The notes under the pieces are model-generated. The model was not told where the DNA came from, made no database searches, and saw only the letters and a list, made by a program, of their open reading frames with translations. From positions 186,001 to 250,000 of the forward strand of contig CAVQUX010000018.1 of NCBI GenBank assembly GCA_963716925.1: 64,000 nt of DNA, given 5' to 3'. Positions 1-9,310 of the stretch are shown piece after piece. A program made the position numbers and the translations under genes. Every line of letters begins with the position of its first letter. Positions within the stretch are counted from its first letter, which is position 1. The DNA comes from DAISKN01 sp963716925 (GTDB taxonomy: Bacteria > Acidobacteriota > Vicinamibacteria > Marinacidobacterales > SMYC01).

Positions 1-426
1 AAGTCCGAGGTAGCCGTCTTTCTGCAGAAGCACGCCGCCCGACAGCTCTAGCGCGGCCCACTTCGCCATCGCCGTCGAGAGCCCCAGCCCCGACGTCACC
101 GGGGCCGCGGGCGTCAACCAGGTTCCCGACGTCGTGGCGAGTCGCTCGAGCCCCTCACGGTCTTCGCCTCCTACCTGGGCTTGCAGCATTGGTGGACAGA
201 AGGCCTGCGCTCGACCTGGACCTACGGGTTCGTGAACGTCCGCAACCTCGAGTTCCAGACGTCCGACTCACTCGACCAGACCCACCGGGTCACGGCGAAC
301 CTCGCGTGGTCGCCCATCGTTCGAATCGATCTCGTTCTGGAGTACCTCGCGGGAACGAGGAAGAACAAGGACGGCGAGAGCGGGTCTTCCAACCAGTTCC
401 AGATCGGTGGTACGTTTCGGTTCTGA
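1..426 (+). pseudogene. DcaP-like outer-membrane porin, broken 3' remnant
   Basis: Two pieces of one porin family are visible in different frames. About 45-160 (frame 2) encodes a stretch beginning AHFAIAVESPSPDVTG, and about 160-423 (frame 1) encodes ASYLGLQHWWTEGLRST through the C-terminal barrel strand ending IGGTFRF. In DcaP-type trimeric porins these segments are normally separated by well over 100 residues, so there is a frameshift plus an internal deletion here; the 5' end lies outside the window. The terminal Phe is the usual outer-membrane insertion signature. The stop codon overlaps the start of the next gene (TGATG). The family call is by recognition of conserved peptides and was not searched. 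Confidence 0.7.
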
Positions 427-2049
427 TGAGGAAGCCTGGGTTGCGTCTCATGGGTTTGGTCCTGGGCGGGAGCCTGGTTTCGACGACACCTTCTCTGGCC
501 CAAATCCCGGATCTCGCCGGCACGTTCGAAGCGCGAACGGGGAAGCCGGCCGAGGTCGTCGTCTGGAACCGACCCGTGGTCGTCCTGCGGGCGACGATCG
601 GCGGCATCACGCCCGAGGAACGCGCCGCGGGAGTCCGGCGCCGGATCGAGGATCTACCCCTCGATGGCACCGAGATTCGAGCCGAGCCGGCAGCAATCCG
701 AGGGCTCGAGGGTATCGCTGTCTTCGCGGGAGACGGGATGCTCTTTGGTCTCGTGCCGCAGGATCTGGACCCGGAATCGGGGGAAAGTCTCGAGCAGGTC
801 GCCCGGTCCGCGGTCCGCAACGTCCAGGAAATCGTCCAGGCACGCCGGGAGGCCCAGCGGCCTGAGGGGATCGCGAGGGGCGTGGCCTATTCCGTGGGAG
901 GCCTCCTTCTGCTGTTTCTCTTCACGCGCGGAGTCCGCCGAGTCCGGCGATTGTCCGAGCGGCTTCATCCCCCGCATTACCTCGACGGAGTCCGGGTCCA
1001 CGGGTTCGATGTGAGTCCCGTCCTCTCCTATCTGGGCAGACGCACGGTTCGGGTCCTGTCCGCGGCGCTGGTTCTCTTCGCCGTCTACTTCTTCGTCGCG
1101 TTCGCGCTCTCCCAGTTCCCCTATACCCGCCCCTGGGGCGAGGGCCTGGGACGATTCGTTCTCCTCCATTTCTTCGAGCTCGGAAAGCGCGCTCTCGGCG
1201 CCGTTCCCGGCTTCCTGACCGCGGCGCTCATCCTCGTCGCCGGCAGAGTCATCTCCCGCGCTGTCTCCGGTCTCTTCGATCGAGTGGAAAAAGGCCAGGC
1301 CGCCCTTCCGGGACTGGACCCGGATACCGCGCGGGCGACGAGGCGGAATCTTCGTGGTGCTCATCTGGATCTTCGTCCTCACCGCCGCCTATCCCTACAT
1401 TCCCGGCTCGAGAACGGAAGCGTTCCGGGCCCTCAGCGTCTTCGTCGGGCTCATGGCCTCGCTCGGAGGCGTCGGGCTCGTGAACCAGGTGATGAGCGGA
1501 CTGATGGTGGTCTATTCCCGCTCGCTCCGGATCGGAGACTTCGTTCGCATCGGGGACCAGGAAGGGGTGGTGAGAGAGATCGGGACGCTCTCGACCAAGC
1601 TTCAGACCCTGGCCCGGGAGGAGGTGACCATCCCCAACGCGGTGCTCGCGGGAACGACGGTCACGAACTTCAGCAAGCTCGCGGGCGAGGACGGGGCGGT
1701 CATTCGGACCACCGTGACCATCGGCTACGACGCTCCCTGGCGGCAGGTGCACGCCCTTCTCGAGCTCGCCGCCGATCGCACGCAGGGATTGCGCAAGACC
1801 CCCAAGCCCAGGGTCCTTCAGCGGGCGCTCTCGGACTTCTACGTCGAGTACCAGCTCTTCGCCAACCTGGAGAAGGTCGAGGGCCGCATCCAGGCGCTCT
1901 CCGATCTCCACGCGCAGATCCAGGACGCGTTCAACGAGTTCGGCGTTCAGATCATGTCCCCGCATTTCGAGAGCCAGCCGGGGCAGAAGGTTTTCGTTCC
2001 CCGCGAGGGTTGGAATCCGAATCCCGTGAAGGAGTCTTCGAGCGGTTGA
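426..2049 (+). CDS. MscS-family mechanosensitive channel protein (one frameshift)
   Basis: An inner-membrane MscS-type small-conductance mechanosensitive channel, which would release solutes on osmotic downshock. Translation starts at 426, overlapping the porin stop, with a signal peptide of about 25 residues and a periplasmic region. Transmembrane segments follow at roughly residues 150-165, 205-230 and 255-275. The conserved MscS pore helix and beta domain lie after about 1350 and include SLGGVGLVNQVMSGL, GDFVRIGDQEGVVREIG and EEVTIPNAVLAGT. The frame changes at about 1347: an extra A in 'cggaatcttc' shifts frame 3 to frame 1, and removing it gives one continuous protein of about 540 residues. 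The two halves match the family order exactly, so one gene with a sequencing or indel error is more likely than two genes. Confidence 0.85.
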
Positions 2050-2117
2050 CGCGGGGCCGCAACCCCGGCGGATTCATCTCATTCCGAGCTAGACTCGGGC
2101 GTTTCCAAGGAGGATTG

Positions 2118-4496
2118 ATGTTCCGTTGTCGGGTGGTTGGTGCTGCGACTGTTTTGTTTCCTGTCATTCTGGCCTCGTGCGGCGAGAAGCCCGAGGAAGC
2201 CGCAGCACCGCCGGCGGGTCCAGCCGCGGGCCTGGACCGCACGGTCCTTCCGATCGCGGAGCCGCCCGTGGTCTCGATCACCGAGGTCGACGCGCGCAAG
2301 GCGACGGCGCCTCCGCGCGCTTCGAGGTGAAGGCGCCCGAGGGCGCGCCCAACGTGGTGATCGTGCTGATCGACGACATCGGCTTCGGTCACTCGAGCGC
2401 TTTCGGCGGTCCCATCCGCATGCCGACGCTCGAGAAGCTCGCGAGCCGCGGACTGCGCTACAACCGCTTCCATACGACGGCGCTCTGCTCGCCGACTCGG
2501 ACGGCGCTCCTGACGGGCCGCAATCACCACATCAACAACGCCGGCGCCATCATGGAGCTCGCGACCGCTTTCCCGGCAACACCGGCGTGCGGCCGAACAG
2601 CGTCGCGCCGCTCGCGGAGATCCTCCGCTTGAACGGGTACAGCACGGCGGCCTTCGGCAAGTATCACGAGACCGCGCCCTGGGAGGCGTCGGTCTCGGGT
2701 CCCTTCGATCGCTGGCCCACGCGCTCCGGCTTCGACAAGTTCTACGGGTTCATCGGCGGCGAGACCAACCAGTGGGCGCCCGCGATCTACGACGGCGTCA
2801 CCCGCGTCGAGCCGCCGCACGACCCGAATTACCATTTCACGACCGACATGACGAACCAGGCCATGGCGTGGGCGCGTTTCCAGCAGGCGCTGACCCCCGA
2901 CAAGCCGTTCTACATGTACTTCGCCACCGGCGCGACCCACGCGCCGCACCATGTCCCGAAGGAGTGGATCGCGAAGTACAAGGGAGAGTTCGATCAAGGC
3001 TGGGACAAGCTGCGCGAGGAGACGCTGGCGCGGCAGCTCGAGATGGGGATCGTGCCGGCGGGGACGAAGCTCACCGCGCGCCCGGCGGAGATCCCGGCGT
3101 GGGACTCGCTCACCGCCGATCAGAAGCGCCTGTTCGCGCGCCAGATGGAGACCTTCGCCGGCTTCGCCGAGCACACCGACCACGAGGTCGGCCGCCTGGT
3201 TTCGGCGCTCGAAGACATGGGCGAGCTGGACAACACGCTGTTCTTCTACATCGTCGGTGACAACGGCTCGAGCGCCGAGGGCGGCCCGGACGGCACCTAC
3301 AACGAGATTCTGGCGCTGAACGGCATCGTCAGCGACGTCTCGTCGCAGCTCGCGCACATCGACGAGTGGGGCGGCCCCAACACGTTTCCCCACTTCTCGA
3401 TCGGTTGGGCGCACGCGGGCAACACGCCGTTCCAGTGGACCAAGCAGGTGGCCTCGCACTTCGGCGGCACGCGCAACGCCATGGTCGTCCACTGGCCGGC
3501 ACGCATCCAAAACGCCAACGGCGAGGTTCGCTCGCAGTTCCACCACGTCATCGACGTCGCGCCGACGGTGCTCGAGGCGGCCGGCCTGCCGCAGCCGACC
3601 ATGGTGAACGGCACGAAGCAGTACCCGATGGACGGAACGTCGATGGTGTACACCTTCGACGATGCGGCAGCGCCCGGCCGCCGCACCACGCAGTACTTCG
3701 AGATGTTCGGCAACCGCGCGATCTATCACGACGGTTGGGTCGCGGCGACGCGCCACTCGATCCCCTGGCTGATGGCGCAGCTGCCGCCGCTCGATCAGGA
3801 CCGATGGGAGCTGTACAACGTCGACGAGGACTTCAGCCAGGCCAACGACCTCGCGGCGGAGAATCCCGAGAAGCTCAAAGAGCTGCAGGAGCTCTTCGCG
3901 CAGGAAGCGATCCGGAACCACGTCTTTCCGCTGGACGACCGCCGGGTGGAGCGCTTCGACGCGGCCATCGCGGGGCGCCCGGATCTGATGGGGCCGCGTA
4001 CGTCGCTGACCCTCTACGAAGGAATGACGGGTATCACGGAGAACGCGTTCATCAATCATCAAGGGTCGGTCGAGCGCGATCACCGCCGAGATCGACGTGC
4101 CGGCGAGGGCGAACGGCGTCATCATCGCCCAGGCCGGACGCTTCGGCGGTTGGAGCCTGTACATGAAGGACGGCCGCGTGCACCACGTCTACAACTTCGG
4201 CGGTCTCGAGCACTCCACGGTCGCGGCGCCGGCTGCTCTCGCGCCCGGGACTCACACCGTGCGTCTACGAGTTCGCATACGACGGCGGGCAGCCGGGCTC
4301 GGGCGGCTTGAGCCGCCTGACCATCGACGGAGAGCCGGCCGGCGAGGTGCGCGTCCCCCGCACGATGCCCTTCGTGTACTCAGCCGACGAAGGAATTGAC
4401 GTCGGAGTGGACAATGAGACGCCGGTGACCGAGGACTACGCCGGCGCCAGCGAGTTCACCGGGCGCATCGTGAAAGTCACGGTGGAAGCGAAGTAG
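2118..4496 (+). CDS. Arylsulfatase lipoprotein (sulfatase family, four frameshifts)
   Basis: A type I sulfatase (PF00884 family) expected to hydrolyse sulfate esters in the periplasm. It has a good RBS (aaggagg) before ATG 2118 and a lipoprotein signal with lipobox LASC. VIVLIDDIGFG supplies metal-binding aspartates, and CSPTRTALLTGR is the C-x-P-x-R site whose Cys becomes formylglycine. The rest follows family order, through VGDNGSS, VVHWPARI and IDVAPTVLEAAGLPQP to a C-terminal beta domain. Four frame changes are needed: about 2318 (extra GC in a CG run), about 2573 (missing G in CCCGG), about 4065 and about 4265. Repaired length is about 790 residues, normal for this subgroup. I see no formylglycine-generating enzyme in the window. 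It is either an active gene with assembly errors or a young pseudogene. Confidence 0.85.
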
Positions 4497-4529
4497 GAAG
4501 AGTAGGAAGTCTTCCCGCCGCGATAGATC

Positions 4530-4646
4530 GTGTTCCTCGGATTGGACGGCCACCACAATCTGCCAGAGGGCAACGTCGGCCGCGACTGGCTCACGAAGAA
4601 CAAGGCCGAGCTGTTCTCGAAGACGGCGCGCATGATCTTTCCCGTG
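4530..4646 (+). pseudogene. Remnant of an M28-type peptidase
   Basis: A segment of about 38 codons encodes VFLGLDGHHNLPEGNVG, then LTKNKAELFSKTARMIF. It aligns directly with residues 341-377 of the intact M28 protein encoded on the opposite strand at 4727-6259 (VFVGVDGHHNSGAGAAVG and DKLFAKTALMIN). Neither a start nor the rest of the domain is present on either side. It is therefore a fragment of a second, diverged paralog and not a copy of the neighbour. It sits between the sulfatase stop and the convergent M28 gene. Confidence 0.7.
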
Positions 4647-4726
4647 AGGAACCCTTTTCCCAGGGGACTGAATGGAACTTTCCCCAGAAGCCGCCGGGTC
4701 ATCACCGCCTCCCGCGGACCCGCTCC

Positions 4727-6259
4727 TCACGGCTCGGGGGGCCGCTGCAGGCTGCTCAACGACAGCTCATTCACCTCGTCGATGATTCGCGCGTACGCGC
4801 GCGTCGAGGCTTCGAGGCCGGTCCACGGTACGGTCGCGGGCGTCTCCTGGTCGGTGTGGAAGTAGTGATAGAAGTCGCTCGTCGCGACGCCCGGCAGGAA
4901 CCGGAAGAAGCGGCCCAGATCCCCGAGCGGCGGCCGCACGTTCGGCTCGCGCAGCAGCGGCACGCCGAACTCGCTGAACGCCTTGACGGCGATGGCCTGC
5001 AGCTCGGGGCGCGAGGCGCCGCCCGCATACCATTGCTGCGCGGTGTAGGCGTTCGACCAGGCGATGTCGCGCTGCTCCTCGTACCGCGGCCGCACGTAGG
5101 TCTGCACCGTGGAGGGATGCTCCGCGTTGATCATGAGCGCCGTCTTGGCGAAGAGCTTGTCGCGATTGTCGGCCATCCATTTCTCTCCTACGGCGGCACC
5201 CGCGCCGGAATTGTGATGCCCGTCGACGCCGACGAACACCATCGTCCGGCGCCGCTCCCCTTGCGGCACCTTGGCGTAGTACTCGGCGAGGCCGATCATC
5301 GACGCCACCCCGCCGGCGTTGTCCCCCGCGGCATCGAACCAGCCGTCGCGGTGCGCGATGACGTAGATGGTCTCGTCGGTCGCGCCCGGGAGCGTGCCCC
5401 ACACGAGGGCCGTCTTCAGGTTCGGCACCATCCTCACGTCGAGCGAAACCTTCACCCGCGGCGCCTGGCCGGATGCCGCCGCGGCAAACAGGTCGCGAAC
5501 CGCGAAGCCGTCGCCGCTTCCGACGGTGAACGCCGGAGCCTTCGTATTCGACGGGTAGCCCTGATACCGCATGTTGCCCGGGAGCATGTCGACTTCGAAG
5601 ATCGCGGCGGCGCCCTTCGCCTCCGCGCGCTTGGCGAGCCCGGCCCAGTCGGTTCCGAGCTGCAGGCCCACCTGGGTGTAGTAGAAGACCGCCCTACCCT
5701 TCACGTCCTTGCCGGAGTAATCCGCTTCGGTGCCGAGGCCGACATAGACCGCCTCGAGGTCGAGTCCCCCGGCGGGTGTCGGCACGGCCGCGTAGTTCGG
5801 CTGCGCGGAATCGAGCTCGATCGTCTTGCCTCCGCTGGTCACCGCTACCCCCCACGTCTGCGGCATCCACTGCGGCTCGAGATCGAACGACTGGATGCGC
5901 ACATCGGACAATCCGATCTCCTTGAAGCGGCCAGCAAGCCACTCCGCGCTCTCCGCATCGCTCGAGGTGCCGATGATCCGGCCCCAGAACTTCGGGTGCC
6001 CCTGATCGCGATACCGGCGCGAGATGAGCGCCTGGGCGACGACGTCCTTGTGCATCCGCTTGCCGTCGATCGCTGCGTACTTCTCCGCGCCCGGCGGCAG
6101 CGGCCAGCGAAGGAGCGAATCGTCCGGCGTGTCGGCGTCGACGCGGCCAGGCGCCGCCGGTTGTGGTGACGCCGTCGTCTGCGACGCACTCGAAGGGCCG
6201 CCACCGAGGGCGGCGAGGACGAGAAGCCCACCGATTCCGAACGATATGCATCTTCGCAT
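4727..6259 (-). CDS. Secreted M28-family peptidase with PA-like domain
   Basis: A 510-residue exported protein with a signal peptide at about residues 1-25. An N-terminal helical region (45-130) is followed by a PA-like insert (about 135-285) and an M28 aminopeptidase-type domain (about 285-500). Recognisable metal-site elements are AHRDGWFDAAGDNAGG (His303, Asp313) and NAEHPS (Glu380-His381), with a C-terminal YHYFHTDQET carrying a further His. The usual M28 tandem Glu ('GEE') is replaced by VGVDGHHNSG, so activity may be altered. The remnant at 4530 shares this substitution, so it is a subfamily trait and not an error. M28 enzymes remove N-terminal residues from peptides outside the cytoplasm; the actual substrate is unknown. 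Confidence 0.85.
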   Translation of the reverse strand: MRRCISFGIGGLLVLAALGGGPSSASQTTASPQPAAPGRVDADTPDDSLLRWPLPPGAEKYAAIDGKRMHKDVVAQALISRRYRDQGHPKFWGRIIGTSSDAESAEWLAGRFKEIGLSDVRIQSFDLEPQWMPQTWGVAVTSGGKTIELDSAQPNYAAVPTPAGGLDLEAVYVGLGTEADYSGKDVKGRAVFYYTQVGLQLGTDWAGLAKRAEAKGAAAIFEVDMLPGNMRYQGYPSNTKAPAFTVGSGDGFAVRDLFAAAASGQAPRVKVSLDVRMVPNLKTALVWGTLPGATDETIYVIAHRDGWFDAAGDNAGGVASMIGLAEYYAKVPQGERRRTMVFVGVDGHHNSGAGAAVGEKWMADNRDKLFAKTALMINAEHPSTVQTYVRPRYEEQRDIAWSNAYTAQQWYAGGASRPELQAIAVKAFSEFGVPLLREPNVRPPLGDLGRFFRFLPGVATSDFYHYFHTDQETPATVPWTGLEASTRAYARIIDEVNELSLSSLQRPPEP

Positions 6260-6390
6260 CTATTGTCTCCACGAACGGGCGTGCTGGACTGCTGGCCGCG
6301 AATTCTAACTTAGTGTGATTGGCCCGTGGTGTTGCGAAGGCCACGGAGCTTCTACGCGTGCGCGGAGTCGACGTCGTGGCGGGGAGGAAC

Positions 6391-6617
6391 CTACCCCCGC
6401 GCCGCGTGACGCTCGTCGGGTCGCTTCCCCGCCCAGGGTCGCGCCTGCTCGAGTTGGGCGGCGAGGCGGAAAAGAACTGCCTCGTCGCCAAACTGCGCCG
6501 AGAACATCACTCCCACGGGAAGGCCGTCGGCTGTCCAATGAGGCTCGCGGCGACTGCGGCGGTGGCAGCCCCGCCGCGCCGGAGCAATTCCCTTCGAGTG
6601 AGCGTATCTTCGTTCAT
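6391..6617 (-). pseudogene. Internally deleted Tat-exported amidase remnant
   Basis: The start is normal: RBS gaggagga before ATG 6617, then a twin-arginine signal (TRRELLRRGGAATAAVAASL). Within a few codons, near 6537, the frame changes and the sequence continues as the extreme C-terminus of an amidase-signature enzyme (HWTADGLPVGVMFSAQFGDE, then RLAAQLEQARPW). The catalytic Ser-Ser-Lys region, about 400 residues, is absent. N- and C-termini of the same expected protein joined directly point to an internal deletion, in the genome or in the assembly. The product cannot be functional. Confidence 0.75.
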
Positions 6618-6818
6618 TCCGTCCTCCTCGACATCGAACCAATTCACCGCGGAGGACGGGGACGCTCCCGCCCTCCGTGAAGAACCCGGGTCTACCCAGC
6701 GCTGCGATTTCTCATCCGCCGCAAATAGGAGTCCTCTCCTGCTCGACACGTTCCGGAATCGCCCGGACGAGTTGCGCCAGCTCTCGCCGAGAGACGCGAC
6801 TACCTTTACACGATCCGT

Positions 6819-7490
6819 TCAGAAGAACCATGGTATGAGGGCGGGAGTGTGCGCCGCGTACTTCACGTACTCCGCTCCAAACCGCTCTCGAAGGTGTCTC
6901 TCTTCCAACCGCACGCGCCGCAGAACGACGAGGACCCAGCCGACCACGAAAAGCCAGCCGAGAGCGCTCGCGAAGAGGAGCGAGAACCCGACGCGGCTCG
7001 CGAGGAGACCGGAATACCGCGGATGGCGCACGAAAAGATAGGGTCCCTCGGTCAGCAGCGCCCACTCCGCCTCCGGCTTCGAGAACAGCCGCCTCAAATG
7101 GCGATCGGCCCAGAGGAGCCCAAAGGGCGTTGCGGCCCAGAATGCGAGTCCCGTTCCCTGGAGGAGGGGCCTCGCGAGCCCGGGCGCGAGCCGCCAGTGT
7201 CCGTAGTCGACGAACACCAGAAGCTCTAGAAGCGAAAGAAACAGGATCGCGCGGGACATGCCGGGGTCGTAGGTCATTCCCGTCGCCTCCGCGCGGATCT
7301 CCTTCGTCCGCCCGACGCTCCGGACGAATGCGAGACTCTCCGCCATCCAGAGAGGTGCGATAGCGAAGAAACCTCCCGAGAAAAGATCGATCCGGGCCCA
7401 GGGGTCAGAGCTGCCCCATTGTCTCAGGCAGAGGAGCGCCGCAAGAAGGTAGGCGAGGTAGAAGAGCAGGAGCACGACGCGCGAGAACAT
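6819..7490 (-). CDS. Isoprenylcysteine methyltransferase-like membrane protein
   Basis: A 223-residue integral membrane protein with about five hydrophobic segments (residues 3-20, 40-55, 80-100, 110-130, 165-190). The C-terminus carries the conserved motif of the ICMT/phospholipid methyltransferase group: GPYLFVRHPRYSGLLAS, then EERHLRERFGAEYVKY. In this family the HPRY region binds S-adenosylmethionine at the membrane face. The bacterial substrate is usually unknown and may be a lipid or a small thiol or amine compound. It is a stand-alone gene convergent to nothing nearby, and it lies downstream of the amidohydrolase on the same strand with a 63-base gap. Confidence 0.75.
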   Translation of the reverse strand: MFSRVVLLLFYLAYLLAALLCLRQWGSSDPWARIDLFSGGFFAIAPLWMAESLAFVRSVGRTKEIRAEATGMTYDPGMSRAILFLSLLELLVFVDYGHWRLAPGLARPLLQGTGLAFWAATPFGLLWADRHLRRLFSKPEAEWALLTEGPYLFVRHPRYSGLLASRVGFSLLFASALGWLFVVGWVLVVLRRVRLEERHLRERFGAEYVKYAAHTPALIPWFF

Positions 7491-7553
7491 ACCACGCGGG
7501 CTGATCGGAGGGACGACGGGCGCGCGGAGAGACTTCCTTGCACATCGGCCGTG

Positions 7554-9185
7554 CTACTTCGACCGCTCGTAGCGAACGTTCCCGTCGAGGATCGTGGCAT
7601 CGATCTTCAGATCCTTCAGGCGATCGGGGGCGATGGATAGCGGATCTTCGGAGAGCACGACGAGGTCCGCGAGCTTCCCGGGCTCGAGCGTGCCGCGGGT
7701 CTTCTCCTCGAAGCCGGCGTAGGCGCCGTAGGTCGAGAGAATCCGGAGGGCCTCGGCGACCGACACCGCTTCCTCGGGATGATACGCGGATCCGTCCTCC
7801 GCGGCGCGGGTGACGAACATCGCGAGACGGGCGACGACGTTCATCTGCCACGAATACGACCCGCCGGTGTCCGAGTTGCCGGGAGGCTCCAATCCCATCG
7901 CGAGGAGCGTGTGGTACGGATAGCGCACGGCCGGGGAACCGCCCGCAGGTCCCCCGCCTGGTTCGTACGCGAGCGCGGGCTCCGTCGGCACTGGAATGAT
8001 GCCGAGGCGCTTCATGCGCTCGAAGCGCGGCGGGTCGAGCTGTCCTCCGATGTGCTCGATGCGGTGGCGCGGGTCGGGCCGGGGAGCGACGCGAAGCGCG
8101 TTCTCGAGAGCTTCGAGCGCCATGTCCTGCGCCGGGGCGCCGATGGCGTGAATCCAGAGCTGCCAGCCGGCCTCGTGCAGGCGCAGGACGGCGTTATCGA
8201 GCGCCGCCTGATCGCGCCGGATCAGGGGGACCCCGGCGCCGGCGCCGTTGACGAAGAGCTTGGCGGGACCGATCGAAAGCCAGTCGTCTCCCAATCCGGT
8301 GTGAATCCCCAACCGCAGCAGCGAGTCGAGATCGATGGTCGGCTGGAGCGCAGGATAGATCATGTAGCCGATTTGAAGGCGGACCGGCAGTTTTCCCTCG
8401 TCGTACAGCTCCTGATACAGGCCGTTCGCCGCCGTGGTCACGCTCAACTCGTAGACCGTGGTCACGCCTTGCTTCAGGAAATCATCCGTGAGCGTCGTCT
8501 CGAGCGCGCGCTTCAGCTCGGCGCGTGGATAGGAGATGGGGAAGAGCTCGAAGCACTCGAACATCATGCCCGTCGGCTCTCCATCCGAGCCCCGCTCGAT
8601 CTTTCCCCCGGGCGGATCCGGCGTGAGCTTCGTGATGTTCGCGAGCTCCAGCGCCCTCCGGTTCGCCACGTACTGATGCATCCCGTACTTCACGACCACG
8701 GGGTGAACAGGAAACGCCGCGGTCAATTCGGCCGCCGTCGGGGGCAACTGGGGGCCGAACGGACCCTGGCCGACGACCCACGCTCCCGGGGGCAGGCTGT
8801 CGACGCGTTCGCGAAGGGTCCTGAGGATCGCCGCCGACGAACGCTCCGCCGGAAGCGGCGGACTGTGGAGGTCGACCCAGAAGCGGCGGAACTCCGCCGT
8901 GCTCTCGACGTGTGTGTGCGAGTCGATGAAGCCGGGAGTCACGCCTCGCCCCGAGAGCTCGATGACTCGCGTTCGGGGTCCCGAAAGAAGCCGGATTTCC
9001 GCATCCGAGCCGACCGCGGCGATACGATTCCCGCGGACCGCGATCGCCTGCGTGACTCTGTCCTCGGGGTCGAGAGTAATGACGCGCCCACCTACGAGGA
9101 CGAGGTCGGCGGGCGCCGAAGTCTGTGCCGCCGCCGGCACGCTCACCACCAGGATCAGGGCACAGACGCTGCGGGGGAGTCTCAT
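7554..9185 (-). CDS. Secreted metal-dependent amidohydrolase (Amidohydro_3/YtcJ-like)
   Basis: A 543-residue protein with a clear signal peptide ending PAAAQ at residue 21. The composite domain opens with ADLVLVGGRVITLDP. The TIM-barrel metal motif is FIDSHTHVEST. Later ligands include the His of WIHAIGAPAQD and of RHRIEHIGG, and the C-terminal return to the small domain is GTLEPGKLADLVVLSEDP. This order is typical of the Amidohydro_3 group (N-substituted amide or formamide hydrolases such as YtcJ/NfdA). It is periplasmic by signal. The substrate cannot be read from sequence. It is divergent from the gamma-glutamyltransferase gene across about 125 bases that would hold both promoters. Confidence 0.85.
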   Translation of the reverse strand: MRLPRSVCALILVVSVPAAAQTSAPADLVLVGGRVITLDPEDRVTQAIAVRGNRIAAVGSDAEIRLLSGPRTRVIELSGRGVTPGFIDSHTHVESTAEFRRFWVDLHSPPLPAERSSAAILRTLRERVDSLPPGAWVVGQGPFGPQLPPTAAELTAAFPVHPVVVKYGMHQYVANRRALELANITKLTPDPPGGKIERGSDGEPTGMMFECFELFPISYPRAELKRALETTLTDDFLKQGVTTVYELSVTTAANGLYQELYDEGKLPVRLQIGYMIYPALQPTIDLDSLLRLGIHTGLGDDWLSIGPAKLFVNGAGAGVPLIRRDQAALDNAVLRLHEAGWQLWIHAIGAPAQDMALEALENALRVAPRPDPRHRIEHIGGQLDPPRFERMKRLGIIPVPTEPALAYEPGGGPAGGSPAVRYPYHTLLAMGLEPPGNSDTGGSYSWQMNVVARLAMFVTRAAEDGSAYHPEEAVSVAEALRILSTYGAYAGFEEKTRGTLEPGKLADLVVLSEDPLSIAPDRLKDLKIDATILDGNVRYERSK

Positions 9186-9310
9186 CGTTCTCGCTCCTTA
9201 GCCGAGCATACAGGAAGGCGAGAACGATCTCCCGTCGGCGCAGGATCTCTACCTGGGAGCCCCCGGCCCGTCCTGAGATGGGCTATCCTCGGCACGTTCG
9301 GAGGATCTCC

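Noticed and set aside
4856..6169. 437-codon plus-strand open frame opposite the M28 gene
   Set aside because: Low-complexity Arg/Gly/Leu-rich translation with no domain; a GC-driven shadow of the minus-strand peptidase.
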